A stretch of 64,000 nucleotides of DNA from an uncultured Acidobacteriota bacterium. GTDB lineage: Bacteria > Acidobacteriota > Blastocatellia > RBC074. A model generated the notes under the pieces. It saw nothing but the letters and a program-made list of their open reading frames with translations, did no database searches and was not told where the DNA came from. Of this stretch, positions 8,254-18,286 are shown piece by piece. Made by a program: the position numbers and the translations under genes. The stretch is taken from NCBI GenBank assembly GCA_902825875.1, contig CADECP010000005.1:122302-186301 (forward strand), read 5' to 3'. Position 1 is the stretch's first letter, and the number at the start of each line of letters is the position of its first letter.

Positions 8254-10969
8254 GAAAAGTCTTCACTCGCAAATCATTGCCATCGGTGGAAATCGTGATG
8301 GCTCCGCATTGGCTGGTGCGCCAGATTTTCGCGCCAGCGATTTGCAGCCGTTCGATGATTTCGGCGTGCGGATGGCCGTAAGGGCTGGGATCGGCAACGG
8401 AAATCACGGCGTGCTGAGGCTTCGTTCGTTCCAGAAATTCCGCCGTCGTCGAAGTCCGCGAACCGTGATGAGCGATTTTTAGCACATCGGTTTTCAAATC
8501 GGCAGCGGAGACCAAACGCGCTTCGGCTTCTTTTTCGATGTCTCCCGTCAACAAAAAGCTTCGCGCGCCGAAACTGACGCGCAACACCAACGATTGATTG
8601 TTGCTGGTCATGGCTGCGGAACCGGCGTCGCCTGTCGGCGAAAGAACTTCGATGCGAACGCCGTCAATTTCAAATGTATCGTTTGAGCGAACGCACCAGA
8701 CAGGCAACCCGGCGGATCGCGCGGCTTGATCGAACAAATCCGTCGGCGAATTGTTCAACGGCGAAAAGGCTCTGACGACCTGGCCGATTTCAAAACTGCG
8801 AACGATGTCGCCGAAACCTTCGGTGTGGTCAGCATCGCCGTGGCTGGCTGCGATCCAATCCAATCGTTTGATGCCACGACGCCACAACGGAGGCATTACG
8901 GCGGCTTCGGCAATGCCTATGCTGTCTTCGACAAAAACCTCCTGGCCGAATTCAACTTCTTCGTCGGAATCGAAAATCAGCCGCCCACCGCTGTCCAGCA
9001 ACATCGTTTTCCCGGCGGGGAACACCAGCAACATCGAATCTCCCTGCCCAACATCCAGAAACGTCACGCTCAATCGTCCGCGCTCGAATTGCGGATCGAA
9101 AGGATGAACGACCAGTAAAAACGTCAGCACAACCAGCACGCTCGACGCGACGGCGAAAGCGATTTTTCCAACAAGTCTTCGGCTGGCGGCTGGCGATTCG
9201 TCGCCTTTGCCAAACGGATTCCATTCGTTGACCAAAACAATCAGCACCAGCACGGCGGCAAAAAACGCTGCGTAAACCAACACTGGCGATTCGCTCCAAT
9301 CAGGCACGCGCAAACTGGCTTTTCGCCAGGCCAGCAAAGGTTCTCCGGCTTTGACCGTCAACCAGCCCAGCCAGTTGATCGCCCACGCCAGTTTCAATGC
9401 CAGCGAACCAACGACGGCATACAGCAGCAGACAAACAATTCCCGCCAACATCAACGCCGAAACCAGCACGCTTTCGATGACGTTGGCGACAGGCGAAACG
9501 ATTGAAACGCGATGAAAGTGCGTAATCATCAGCGGCAGCAGGCCGATCTGAATGACCGTCGTCGTGAAAACCGTTCCGACGATCCAGACCAGCGGCGATT
9601 GCAATCGCCAACGATTGAGCCAACGCGCGGCAGCGGATTTTTGCAGATGAAATCGCACATGAGCCTGTTCCATTTCGCGCCGGAATTCGCGCTCGTTCCA
9701 GAACAGAATTTCGGCCAGCAATTTGACCGGCTTCAGCACACGCGGCGGGTAAGGAGTTTTCGCCGATGGTTGCCATTGGCCGATCAACTGCAATCGCCGG
9801 TAAAGCGGCGCAACGATAACGACGATCATCAACACGGTCAGAAACGAAAGTTGAAATCCGGGGCTGAACAAATCGCGCGGTTGCCACGCCAGCAAAAACA
9901 TCGCAGCCGTCGCCAAAGTGTTTGCTCCGGGCGAAGTTCTGAAAATTAACTGGCCGGCCAACACGACGCTCAGCATAACGACGGCTCGCGTGACCGAAGG
10001 TTGCGCGCCGACCATCAACGCATACGCCCACATCACAGCCATCACCAACGCGAACTGCAACCATCGCACGCGAATCAATTTTGCCGTCAACCACATCACA
10101 GCCAGCGCCAGCATCGCCACATGCAAACCTGAAATCACCAGCAAATGAAACGTGCCGCCCGCGCGAAAGATTTCCGCCGTCGAACGATCCAGAAAGTGGC
10201 GATTGCCAAACACTGCCGCCATCAAAATGCCCGAAGCAGGCTGGCGAAAATTTCCCAAACAAACGGCAATCGCTCGCGCGCGAAGCCGATAAAGCCAGCC
10301 GAGAAAGTGGTTGCGCGGCGCTTCGCCCAATCGTTCGATCAGCAAAGGGCTTTTGACCGAACCCGCCGCGTCGAATCCGTTGAATTCCAGCATCTCGTCA
10401 AAATCCGGCGCTCCGGGATTTTGGTAGCCACGGCGATTGTTGAGCACGGCCAGCAGTCGCACTTGCGAGCCGTAATCCAATCGAAGCTGGTCGAATTCCT
10501 GCCGCGAGATTTCGTCATTGAGCGGCACGACCACAGCAATTACACCTCTGGTTTTGTGTTCGCGCCCAAAGCTGAAAACCCGTTCGGCTTCGACACTCAG
10601 GTGAATTCGCTCCGGCGCAAGTTCCGGCGAGTCGTTGATCGTTCCGAACAATTCCACAGACTCACCTGATTTCAACTCGCCGCGCGCAAACAAACTTCGC
10701 ACGCCGGTTTCGCCGCCAGACTTTTCGTTGATCGCCCACAACAATCCGCCAGCGGCAAAACATCCAGCCAGCAACATCGCCAGCGCAACCGTTTGGCGTT
10801 TCCACAGACACACGCCCGCCGCCAGCCACCACGTCAAGGCGACAAAAAACCAGGCTCGAATGGAAAACGTAAATTTGGCGGCGAAGAGCAACCCGCCAAG
10901 GAAGGCCAGCGAAACAAAAATCAAAGGCTGATGCGACGGGCTGAGCCGCGTAAAGCTGAGACGACGCAT
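8207..10969 (-). CDS. comEC: ComEC/Rec2 DNA-uptake channel with metallo-beta-lactamase domain
   Basis: The 920-aa protein moves single-stranded DNA across the inner membrane. An N-terminal pair of hydrophobic segments and DUF4131-like region (~20-200) precede the multi-span competence domain (~220-600; HLLVISGLHVAMLALAV is the family signature). The C-terminal metallo-beta-lactamase domain (~650-900) has LDVGQGDSMLL and the metal-site motif SHGDADHTEGF, with DVLKIAHHGSRTST later. All expected parts are present, so it looks functional. It follows rlmD on the same strand with a 53-bp gap. Confidence 0.95.
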   Translation of the reverse strand: MRRLSFTRLSPSHQPLIFVSLAFLGGLLFAAKFTFSIRAWFFVALTWWLAAGVCLWKRQTVALAMLLAGCFAAGGLLWAINEKSGGETGVRSLFARGELKSGESVELFGTINDSPELAPERIHLSVEAERVFSFGREHKTRGVIAVVVPLNDEISRQEFDQLRLDYGSQVRLLAVLNNRRGYQNPGAPDFDEMLEFNGFDAAGSVKSPLLIERLGEAPRNHFLGWLYRLRARAIAVCLGNFRQPASGILMAAVFGNRHFLDRSTAEIFRAGGTFHLLVISGLHVAMLALAVMWLTAKLIRVRWLQFALVMAVMWAYALMVGAQPSVTRAVVMLSVVLAGQLIFRTSPGANTLATAAMFLLAWQPRDLFSPGFQLSFLTVLMIVVIVAPLYRRLQLIGQWQPSAKTPYPPRVLKPVKLLAEILFWNEREFRREMEQAHVRFHLQKSAAARWLNRWRLQSPLVWIVGTVFTTTVIQIGLLPLMITHFHRVSIVSPVANVIESVLVSALMLAGIVCLLLYAVVGSLALKLAWAINWLGWLTVKAGEPLLAWRKASLRVPDWSESPVLVYAAFFAAVLVLIVLVNEWNPFGKGDESPAASRRLVGKIAFAVASSVLVVLTFLLVVHPFDPQFERGRLSVTFLDVGQGDSMLLVFPAGKTMLLDSGGRLIFDSDEEVEFGQEVFVEDSIGIAEAAVMPPLWRRGIKRLDWIAASHGDADHTEGFGDIVRSFEIGQVVRAFSPLNNSPTDLFDQAARSAGLPVWCVRSNDTFEIDGVRIEVLSPTGDAGSAAMTSNNQSLVLRVSFGARSFLLTGDIEKEAEARLVSAADLKTDVLKIAHHGSRTSTTAEFLERTKPQHAVISVADPSPYGHPHAEIIERLQIAGAKIWRTSQCGAITISTDGNDLRVKTFLKCESGEQAGDNGLR

Positions 10970-10977
10970 AACTGAAC

Positions 10978-11060
10978 GAGGAAAGCGGAACGAGGAAGGA
11001 TGAAGATTACAAACGGTCGCTGCTATTCAGCATTCAGCATTCCGAATTCATCCTTCTTCA
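10978..11060. repeat. heptad-unit inverted array between comEC and rlmD
   Basis: The left arm has 7-bp units (GAACGAG GAAAGCG GAACGAG GAAGGAT) and the right arm ATTCAGC ATTCAGC ATTCCGA ATTCATC. GAAGGATGAA (10995-11004) pairs with TTCATCCTTC (11047-11056). The right arm runs into the coding end of rlmD and encodes its last residues (GMLNAE). Confidence 0.75.
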
Positions 11061-12297
11061 ACCGAACAACAGTTTCGACGTGAAATGTTTGTGGGAACAT
11101 ATCCAGCGCCGTTATGGATTCAATCGAATAGCCGTAATTGACCAACAGTCGCAGGTCGCGTGCCAGCGTCGCCGGATCGCACGACACGTAAGTCATTTGC
11201 GGAGCAGCCATCGCCGCCAGCCGTTCGATCACTTGCGCGCCTGCGCCGGAACGCGGCGGATCGAGCAAGACGAAATCGGGGCACGGCAATTCGACCGATT
11301 TGTATTTCAACCACGCTTCGACCGAAAGCTGTTCATACCGAACGTTCGATAAATTATTGGCGCGAACATTTTCCATTCCGTGACTGGCAGCCGGACGATT
11401 GCCTTCGACGGCAACCACCTGATCGAAACTTTTCGACAGTTGCAAACTGAACAAACCTACACCGGCATACAGATCAACCGCCAGTTTGCCGCCACCGTCG
11501 CCAATCGCCGTGCGAACGAGTTCTTCGACCAATAGCCGGTTGCCTTGAAAAAACGACCGCACGCCGAACCCGTAATTGAATCCGCCGATGCGTTGATAAG
11601 CCGTGCCGAGCGCGTCTACGGCTTCGGATTTGCCATTTTCGCCAGTGGCCGGAGTCACGATCATTTCGGTGTCGCCGACCGTGAAATGAATGCGCGTCGC
11701 ATCCTTCGGAATCAACGAAGGTTCGGCGTGCAAACGTTGTAATTCCCGATTGGCGACCGGCATCAGGATCAAACAATTTTCGACTTCGCAAACTTGCTGC
11801 GACGCGGGGCGATAATATCCGATGTGCGGCTGACCGTTTGCGCCGCGCGCGATTTTCAGTTCGGCACGCGAACGATAGCCGAACTCTTCCGCCGAGCGCG
11901 TCGCAATCTCTTCATCCCAATCAATGCCGCCAAGCCGACGCAGCGATTCGCGCACAAACGCGACTTTGGCTTCGAGCTGAGCGTCATAATTCAAATGTTG
12001 CAATTGACATCCGCCGCACACGCCGAAATGCGCGCACGGCGGAGTTCGGCGTGTCGCCGATGGTTGCAGAATTTCTTCGATCACGCCGCGCGCATAATTG
12101 CGTTCGACTTCGGTGATACGAACGCGCAATTGATCGCCCACTGCCGCAAATGGAACAAACACGGCCTGCGAACCGATGTGCGCAAACCCGTCGCCGCCAT
12201 ACACCAACTTTTCAATCGCCACGTCGTGAAGTTCGCCAATGGCGATGCGGGAATGATCGTTGACCTGAGATTCGAGTATGTCTTCGGTTGTTGTCAT
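11023..12297 (-). CDS. rlmD: 23S rRNA (uracil-C5)-methyltransferase, RlmD/RumA family
   Basis: This 424-aa enzyme should methylate C5 of a 23S rRNA uridine using S-adenosylmethionine. An N-terminal TRAM domain (~18-80) is followed by the iron-sulphur cysteines CAHFGVCGGC and a fourth Cys in VCEVENC. The Rossmann domain has DLYAGVGLFSLQL, the motif DPPRSGAG, and the nucleophile Cys in YVSCDPATLARDL. The exact position modified (1939 or 747) cannot be told from sequence. Its last codons are drawn from a heptad repeat array, and a second array begins just upstream of its start. Confidence 0.88.
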   Translation of the reverse strand: MTTTEDILESQVNDHSRIAIGELHDVAIEKLVYGGDGFAHIGSQAVFVPFAAVGDQLRVRITEVERNYARGVIEEILQPSATRRTPPCAHFGVCGGCQLQHLNYDAQLEAKVAFVRESLRRLGGIDWDEEIATRSAEEFGYRSRAELKIARGANGQPHIGYYRPASQQVCEVENCLILMPVANRELQRLHAEPSLIPKDATRIHFTVGDTEMIVTPATGENGKSEAVDALGTAYQRIGGFNYGFGVRSFFQGNRLLVEELVRTAIGDGGGKLAVDLYAGVGLFSLQLSKSFDQVVAVEGNRPAASHGMENVRANNLSNVRYEQLSVEAWLKYKSVELPCPDFVLLDPPRSGAGAQVIERLAAMAAPQMTYVSCDPATLARDLRLLVNYGYSIESITALDMFPQTFHVETVVRLKKDEFGMLNAE

Positions 12298-12303
12298 AAA
12301 AGT

Positions 12304-12451
<148 letters not shown>

Positions 12452-12454
12452 TCT

Positions 12455-13180
12455 TCAAAGATAGAACAAACTCAAGCGTGGAACGCCGAATTGTTCGCGC
12501 AATCGTTGTGCGACGAAATTGCCGAGTGTTTGTTCGTACACTTCTTGTCCCATGCTCTTTTTGTATGCCCGGAGTTTCTGGTTTCCTTCCTGCTCGATCT
12601 CTTTCAATTGCTCTTCGCTGACGCTTTCTTTCAATCCGTCCAAAATGACTTCTTCGATCATCGTCAAATCGGCTTCCAGATTTTCAGGAGAAATCGCTTT
12701 GGCCGTTTGCACGTCTTCGATGATTTGTTCCAGTCGCAAAATCACCCGCTCAAAGGTTTCTCGCAGTGAAGCGACACCCGCGTGCCTGGCGCAAAGCTGC
12801 GTCAGCATTTCCAGGTGATCGTTCAAATAATCATTGATCGTGTTTTTCGTAAATTGCGGCGGCTCATTACCATTGGCTTCGTTACTGTTTTCATTCGCTG
12901 TCGGTTCGCTGCTGCCGACGCGCGATTCGGTGAATTCCTGAAACAGGGCTTCGACTTCCTGCTGACAATAAAACAGCGAATTCACCTTGCGACCTCGATG
13001 AGCACGCTGATCGTATCCGTCAAAAGAATTGCCGATACCGCGCAACACCACTTGCAAAGGAATGTCGCGCTGTTTCCAGCTTTCCATCAACGACCAATCA
13101 AGCGGGGAAACCAGCATGTGGCTACCGCGCCGCCTGACAAATTCTTCTTCGATTTCGGTAAAGTAGTTGAAATAATTCAT
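12455..13180 (-). CDS. conserved-looking hypothetical protein
   Basis: The 241-aa soluble product has no signal peptide. Residues ~1-85 are compact and aromatic-rich (MNYFNYFTEIEEEFVRRRG; HMLVSPLDWSLMESW). A low-complexity acidic/Asn linker (~88-108, ENSNEANGNEPP) follows. The rest is helical (ETFERVILRLEQIIEDVQTA; KEIEQEGNQKLRAYKKSMGQ). I do not recognise the family. The N-terminal region looks like a small binding domain joined to a helical dimerisation part. It lies between birA and rlmD on the same strand. Confidence 0.65.
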   Translation of the reverse strand: MNYFNYFTEIEEEFVRRRGSHMLVSPLDWSLMESWKQRDIPLQVVLRGIGNSFDGYDQRAHRGRKVNSLFYCQQEVEALFQEFTESRVGSSEPTANENSNEANGNEPPQFTKNTINDYLNDHLEMLTQLCARHAGVASLRETFERVILRLEQIIEDVQTAKAISPENLEADLTMIEEVILDGLKESVSEEQLKEIEQEGNQKLRAYKKSMGQEVYEQTLGNFVAQRLREQFGVPRLSLFYL

Positions 13181-13357
13181 CCGCTAAGAAACAAACGGCG
13201 AAATCAGGCATGCGCGTGTTCGATGATTGTGATCGTCTTTTTGACCTGTGTTGATGTTGGGGAATCGGCAACTGCATCTTAGCTTGCGCTGAAAACAGAG
13301 TCCACATTCAACCTCGTTGAACAGCGTTGCCGAAAGAAAAAAAGTGAATGAACCCGG

Positions 13358-14113
13358 TCAGGTTTCATCTTTTCGCAATCGTGTCACTTCACCCGCCAGA
13401 ATCGTTCGCAAATTGCCATCGGCCAGCCGAAGTTTCAGCGCGCCATCTTCGGTCAGCCCGGCGGTTTCGCCGGTGATGGTTTCGGCATCGAGCGTTACGT
13501 TTACCTGTTGGCCCAGCGCGTAACTGGAAAGCTGTTGCCAACGATCGGAAATCATTTTTTCTTCGCCACGCTTCCAGCGTCCGTACCAAACCAACAATTT
13601 TTGCAGCAATTGATCGCGGAATTCGTCCACCATCACCGCGCTCCCGGTTTCGATTTTCAGCGAAGTTGCTGTCGCGCGGAGTTCCGCCGGAAAAGAAGCG
13701 TGATTCAGATTGACGCCGATGCCGGCAATGATTCGCGGAGCATTCGCGCCCGTGCTGACGCTTTCAATCAGAATTCCGCATAACTTGCGCCCATTGACCA
13801 ACACATCGTTCGGCCATTTGATGTCCACGCCGGAAACATTACGCTCGATCAGGGTTTCAGCGACCGAAACGGCGGCAAGCAAACTGAGCAAGGAAAGCTT
13901 CTTCGTCGCTTCCGGCAACAACAGCACGGACAAATACAAACCGTCTCCGGGCGAAGAATGCCATTGGCGTTCTCGCCGACCGCGACCGGCACTTTGCTCA
14001 TCGGCCACCACGCAGGTGAATTCCGGCTGGTTCGCCATTTTCTTCAACACGTCGTTTGTCGAACTGAGCTTGTCGAACTGATGAATGATGAATGGCTGGC
14101 GGTGAACAATCAC
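13358..14113 (-). CDS. birA: biotin--[acetyl-CoA-carboxylase] ligase
   Basis: This 251-aa monofunctional biotin protein ligase starts at GTG, nine bases after the stop of the SEC-C gene. The catalytic part shows SSTNDVLK, the biotinyl-AMP loop AGRGRRERQWHSSPG (GRGRRER) and KWPNDVLVNGRKLCGILIES. A C-terminal SH3-like domain follows. It lacks the N-terminal helix-turn-helix of repressor-type BirA, so it should not act as a biotin-operon repressor. It charges acetyl-CoA carboxylase and similar carriers with biotin. Confidence 0.93.
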   Translation of the reverse strand: MIVHRQPFIIHQFDKLSSTNDVLKKMANQPEFTCVVADEQSAGRGRRERQWHSSPGDGLYLSVLLLPEATKKLSLLSLLAAVSVAETLIERNVSGVDIKWPNDVLVNGRKLCGILIESVSTGANAPRIIAGIGVNLNHASFPAELRATATSLKIETGSAVMVDEFRDQLLQKLLVWYGRWKRGEEKMISDRWQQLSSYALGQQVNVTLDAETITGETAGLTEDGALKLRLADGNLRTILAGEVTRLRKDET

Positions 14114-14122
14114 TTGGCTTCT

Positions 14123-15112
14123 CTACGCTGCTTGCCCACAACATTTTTTGTACTTCTTGCCTGACCCGCAGATGCATGGATCGTTGCGACCGACTTTGTC
14201 ACGGCGAATGACGTTGCCAGCTTCGCCTTCGACATAACCGGCGGGAACGGAAACTTCGGTATTGGGATAACACCGCTCGAACGGCAGCGGAAAAGGCGCC
14301 GGGCCGACATAAGCGCGATGATAATCGTGTTCGCCGAATTCCAGAGTGTCGTTCGATTCCCAGCGTTTTTGGCGGACGGCAATGGCTTCGGGATCGTAAA
14401 AATCAAACAGGTCGTCGCCGAAATCATCTTTCAGATCGTAGCGGCGATCGCTGACGTACCGAACCACATCGTTGTATTTTCCATAAGCCGATTCAATGAT
14501 GGCTTTGCGATGAAAAACCTTTCGCACGGATTCCAGACCGGCTTTGCGATCCAGAGCGATCGGACACAGAACCGTTTGCGACAAAAACACACGGTCGTAT
14601 TCTTCGGGGTCGGAAAACAACTGACAAAAAAACTCTGCCGTCTGCGGGCGAACGGTTTCGTTTTCCAATCCGACCAGCGTCAAAGCTTTGGCCACCTGGC
14701 CGCGCGCCTGCGAATAATCGAAACTGTCTTTGTAAGCGCCTTTCAATTCCCGGACGAACTTCATCAACGGTTCGGCGGCAGCATCTCCAAATTGAGCCAG
14801 CAATTCCGGCCAACGAGCCGTCACCCAATGCTGTTCGGCAAAATACGAATCCATCACCACGCCGAGCATATTCGGCAACAATGCCGGATCGCCCATCGAA
14901 CTCAGAACCATCAACGAATGCAGTTCGATCCAGAATTCTCCGCGCTGGCCTTCGTACCAGTAATCTTCGTTCGACAGAATTTCCAGCAATCGCGGCTTGG
15001 CTTCATCGCCACGGCTGGCGATTTCCCGGATGTGTTCCAGCGTGACGCGGTCTTCTTCCTTAAACAGCAACTCGATCAGTTCCGCCGTCGCCATTTCGGC
15101 GTAATTGAACAT
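14123..15112 (-). CDS. SEC-C zinc-motif protein with HEAT-like helices
   Basis: The 329-aa product from ATG 15112 is preceded by GGAAAGG; a longer frame reaches 15226 but has no supporting site. The body is helical and repeat-like ([37 protein letters not shown]), as in HEAT-type scaffolds. The C-terminus has a zinc-binding SEC-C motif ([19 protein letters not shown]), found at the SecA tail and in many partner-binding proteins. Function is unknown; it may bind ribosomes or partner proteins. It is translationally close to birA and divergent from spoVR. Confidence 0.8.
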   Translation of the reverse strand: MFNYAEMATAELIELLFKEEDRVTLEHIREIASRGDEAKPRLLEILSNEDYWYEGQRGEFWIELHSLMVLSSMGDPALLPNMLGVVMDSYFAEQHWVTARWPELLAQFGDAAAEPLMKFVRELKGAYKDSFDYSQARGQVAKALTLVGLENETVRPQTAEFFCQLFSDPEEYDRVFLSQTVLCPIALDRKAGLESVRKVFHRKAIIESAYGKYNDVVRYVSDRRYDLKDDFGDDLFDFYDPEAIAVRQKRWESNDTLEFGEHDYHRAYVGPAPFPLPFERCYPNTEVSVPAGYVEGEAGNVIRRDKVGRNDPCICGSGKKYKKCCGQAA

Positions 15113-15261
15113 TTTTCTTACCTTTCCTGTTGTAATGATTGCGACCGGATAATCGCAAAGCGACAACCAATTGTCGAGACTTCGACCGGTTTTGATTCGT
15201 GCTATATTGGCTTGCGTACGGTTCATAGTACCGGCTTCAACCGGAATTTTCGGAGACAGTT

Positions 15262-16674
15262 ATGGATAAAGAAGTAAAAGAACTGGAAAAGGCTCTGGAG
15301 CAGATTTGGGACATCGCCACCAACAAATTCGGCCTCGACCCGTTTCCAACTCGGTTTGAAATCGTTCCCGCCTCGGTGATGTACGAAGTCGGTTCGTATG
15401 CCTTGCCCGGAAGGTATTCGCATTGGACCTTCGGCAAGGCTTATCACAAGATGAAGACGATGTACGATTTCGGCCTGTCGAAAATTTACGAAGTCGTCAT
15501 CAATTCCAATCCTTCATACGCTTTCCTGCTGGAAAACAATTCGCTGCTGCAAAACAAACTGGTCATCGCTCACGTCTTGGGGCACGTGGATTTTTTCAAA
15601 CACAACGCCTACTTCGCCCAGACCAACCGGCGCATGGTGGACGACGCTGCCATGCACGCGCGCCGCATCAACGAATACGAATTCAAGTACGGGCGCAAAG
15701 TCGTCGAAGAATTCCTGGACGCCGTGCTTTCCATCGAAGAACACATTGACCCGAACTTCTTAATCCAAAAACAACGCGAGGCTAAGCAGTCGGACGAAGA
15801 AAAACCGCGCCGTTCCTCCAACGACCCGTATGAAGACCTGGCTTCGGTTCAGGAACGCGAAGCCTCTGCCAAAGCCGACGCTGCCAGAACCGAGGCGGAA
15901 CAAGCTCAACCGGAAAAGGATTTGGTCTGGTTCATCCTGCAACATTCGCCGACGCTGCAACCCTGGCAACGCGACGTGATGAGCATGATTCACGATGAAA
16001 TGTTGTATTTCGTGCCGCAGATGCAAACCAAGATCATCAACGAAGGCTGGGCGTCGCTGATCCATTCTCGAATTATGCGCGAACTGGATTTGCCGGATCA
16101 CGAACACATGGAATTCGCGGAGCTTCATTCCGGCGTGGTTTCGCCGCATCGCAATCAACTCAACCCGTACTATCTGGGTTATACGATCCTGGAAGACATT
16201 GAACGGCGCTGGAACGAACCGACCGAAGAAGAACAGGAAAAGTTCGGACGCAAACCTGGCGAAGGCTGGGCGAAATTGCTGGAGGTGCGCGAAACCGAAA
16301 ACGACATTTCGCTGCTGCGGAACTACCTGACCGAAGAGTTATGCGAAAAGCTGGACTTGTTCGTGTATGAACTGGTTGAAGAAGAAGAATGGACGATCAC
16401 GGAAAAACGCTGGCAAAAAGTCCGCGATCAATTGGTGGCGAACATGACCAACTTCGGGTTTCCCTACATTGAAGTCGCCGACGGCGATTATCGCGGCAAC
16501 CGCGAACTGTACCTGCGCCACCGGTACGAAGGCGCGGAACTGGACGCCAGATACGCGCACAAGGTGCTGGAATACGTTCACAAACTCTGGGGGCGTCCCG
16601 TTCACCTGGAAACCGTTGTTGAAGAAGAACCGCGCGTTATGCGCTTCGACGGCGAAGATCACAGCGAAAGCTAA
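15262..16674 (+). CDS. spoVR: SpoVR family protein
   Basis: The 470-aa protein is full length for the SpoVR/YcgB family. Family hallmarks include [20 protein letters not shown] near residue 40, the [12 protein letters not shown] segment, [20 protein letters not shown] and [19 protein letters not shown]. In Bacillus it affects spore cortex; in most other bacteria it occurs with YeaG kinase and a VWA protein and its activity is unknown. Neither partner gene is adjacent here. GGAGA precedes the ATG. Its stop abuts a 127-bp palindromic element. Confidence 0.93.
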   Translation: MDKEVKELEKALEQIWDIATNKFGLDPFPTRFEIVPASVMYEVGSYALPGRYSHWTFGKAYHKMKTMYDFGLSKIYEVVINSNPSYAFLLENNSLLQNKLVIAHVLGHVDFFKHNAYFAQTNRRMVDDAAMHARRINEYEFKYGRKVVEEFLDAVLSIEEHIDPNFLIQKQREAKQSDEEKPRRSSNDPYEDLASVQEREASAKADAARTEAEQAQPEKDLVWFILQHSPTLQPWQRDVMSMIHDEMLYFVPQMQTKIINEGWASLIHSRIMRELDLPDHEHMEFAELHSGVVSPHRNQLNPYYLGYTILEDIERRWNEPTEEEQEKFGRKPGEGWAKLLEVRETENDISLLRNYLTEELCEKLDLFVYELVEEEEWTITEKRWQKVRDQLVANMTNFGFPYIEVADGDYRGNRELYLRHRYEGAELDARYAHKVLEYVHKLWGRPVHLETVVEEEPRVMRFDGEDHSES

Positions 16675-16675
16675 A

Positions 16676-16802
16676 GCCGGAGCGCGGACATTCCTGTCCG
16701 CAACCTGGTACGCGGACGTTCCCGTCCGCCAGTCTCACAAGAACGCTTGACGGGCGGCCTGGAAGTCCGCGAACCAGGCGGACGATACGTCCGCGCTCCG
16801 GC
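16676..16802. repeat. palindromic GCGGAC element filling a convergent gap
   Basis: Perfect outer arms lie at 16676-16689 (GCCGGAGCGCGGAC) and 16789-16802. Inside are further palindromes such as GCGGACattcctGTCCGC, GCGGACgttcccGTCCGC and GGCGGACgatacGTCCGC. The element fills the gap between the stop of spoVR (ends 16674) and the stop of the methyltransferase gene (16804) almost exactly. It is likely a REP-like unit that also acts as a bidirectional terminator. Confidence 0.85.
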
Positions 16803-16803
16803 G

Positions 16804-18009
16804 CTATTCCATCACTCTCAGCACTACACACTTCAAGTAATACGTTTCCGGCACAGTCAGCAAAATAGGGTGGTCGCGGCTTTGGGTTCGTTTTTCGACG
16901 ATCTGAACCTGACGACCGGCGTCGCGGGCGGCTTCTTTCAACATTTCCAGAAACAACTCTTCGTTGACGTGGTACGAACACGAACAGGTGATGAGCATTC
17001 CGCCGGGGCTGAGCAATCGCAAGGCGCGCAGGTTGATTTCCTTATAGCCACGCAACGCGCCTGCCAACGCTCCACGATTTTTGGCGAAGGCGGGCGGGTC
17101 GAGGACGATAGTGTCGAAGCGTTCTCCCCCGTCGTCGTAATCGCGCAGCCGATCAAAAACGTTCGCGGCGACAAATTCAACGTTGGTCACGCCGTTGAGT
17201 TCAGCGTTGCGGCGGGCGCGTTCGATGGCCGGTTCGGAAATATCAATCGCCGTCACCGTGTCGCAATCGCTGGCCAGATGCAGCGCGAACGAACCGTGAA
17301 AGCTGAAACAATCCAGTCCGCGCCCGCTGGCGTAATTCATCGCCGCTGCGCGGTTTTCGCGCTGATCCAGAAAAGCTCCGGTCTTTTGGCCTTCCAGCAA
17401 ATCCACGTGAAACTTGATGCCGTTTTCAGAGATGACGAATTCGGCGGTGGTCGAACCATCGCGGGAATAAAGCACTGAATTCACCATCGGCAAACCTTCG
17501 AGTTGACGAACCTTGGCGTCGTTGCGTTCGATGACCAAACGCGGTTGAAACTGTTCAACCAACAGTTCCACCCACATCGGTTTTAGCGCATCCATGCCGC
17601 GCGTCAGAGTTTGCAGCACGAAACAATCGCCGTACCGATCCACGATCAAGCCGGGCAAAAAATCTCCTTCGGAATGCACCAACCGATAAGCATCGGCGTC
17701 GGCAACGATTCTACGCCGCCATTCAATCGCGGCCAGCAATCGGTTGCGCCAGAATTCGCGGTCAGGCGCGGCGTCGTTTTTCGACAACAATCGCAAAGTA
17801 ATTTCAGTTTCCGCGCCGAAATGCGCCCAGCCGACAAATCGGCTTCGATGGTCAACGACGCGAACGACTGAGCCGCTTTCGACTTTGGGGCGGGCGATCA
17901 CGTCGCTGCGATAAATCCACAAATGGCCTTCACGCGCGCGCGTAGCGCCTTTGGCGGAAATGACTGCGGTGTCTGACGGATGTTGCGGCGTCTCTTGGTT
18001 ACGTTTCAT
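16804..18009 (-). CDS. PUA-domain class I rRNA methyltransferase, RlmI-like
   Basis: The 401-aa product (start ATG 18009) has an N-terminal PUA domain (~8-90; AREGHLWIYRSDV) and a Rossmann methyltransferase domain. Motifs are LDCFSFHGSFALHLA (motif I region), ATAIDISEPAIERARRNAEL-like VTAIDISEPAIERA, and the catalytic-loop LDPPAFAKNR, then ITCSCSYHVNEELFL. This matches the RlmI/YccW family, which makes m5C in 23S rRNA; the conserved Cys in TCSCS is present. The exact target base is not determinable. Confidence 0.88.
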   Translation of the reverse strand: MKRNQETPQHPSDTAVISAKGATRAREGHLWIYRSDVIARPKVESGSVVRVVDHRSRFVGWAHFGAETEITLRLLSKNDAAPDREFWRNRLLAAIEWRRRIVADADAYRLVHSEGDFLPGLIVDRYGDCFVLQTLTRGMDALKPMWVELLVEQFQPRLVIERNDAKVRQLEGLPMVNSVLYSRDGSTTAEFVISENGIKFHVDLLEGQKTGAFLDQRENRAAAMNYASGRGLDCFSFHGSFALHLASDCDTVTAIDISEPAIERARRNAELNGVTNVEFVAANVFDRLRDYDDGGERFDTIVLDPPAFAKNRGALAGALRGYKEINLRALRLLSPGGMLITCSCSYHVNEELFLEMLKEAARDAGRQVQIVEKRTQSRDHPILLTVPETYYLKCVVLRVME

Positions 18010-18085
18010 AAGTTCGGATTTTTGATCTAGGTGCTTTGTGGCTGCACATACTCGCCGATTCCGGTCGCAACTGGCAAAGGCAGAA

Positions 18086-18117
18086 AAATGGCGCGACTCA
18101 ATCGAATCGCGCCATTT
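18086..18117 (-). terminator. bidirectional-type terminator hairpin
   Basis: AAATGGCGCGA (18086-18096) pairs with TCGCGCCATTT (18107-18117), with A-runs before and T-runs after. It lies downstream of the PepSY gene (leftward) and upstream of the methyltransferase start. Confidence 0.8.
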
Positions 18118-18128
18118 GTTTTTCATTC

Positions 18129-18259
18129 GTAACTACTCAGCCGGTACGGAACGGGAAGCGGTAGCGCCCCGGTTTCTCGTGAGGAGTGAGCTTTGCAAGC
18201 ATCCCGTCGCTACTGCTCCGGGTTCCGTACCGAGTTTTGACTCCAGGCTGAGCAGTTAC
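18129..18259. repeat. 131-bp palindromic element, family A
   Basis: Outer arms GTAACTACTCAGCC (18129-18142) and GGCTGAGCAGTTAC (18246-18259) pair with one mismatch. Inner arms at 18143-18166 (GGTACGGAACGGGAAGCGG and onward) and 18208-18231 pair over 24 bp with a few mismatches. A related sequence lies at 34325-34362. Confidence 0.8.
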
Positions 18260-18286
18260 TTTCATTCTTCAATCTCACGTCTTACT

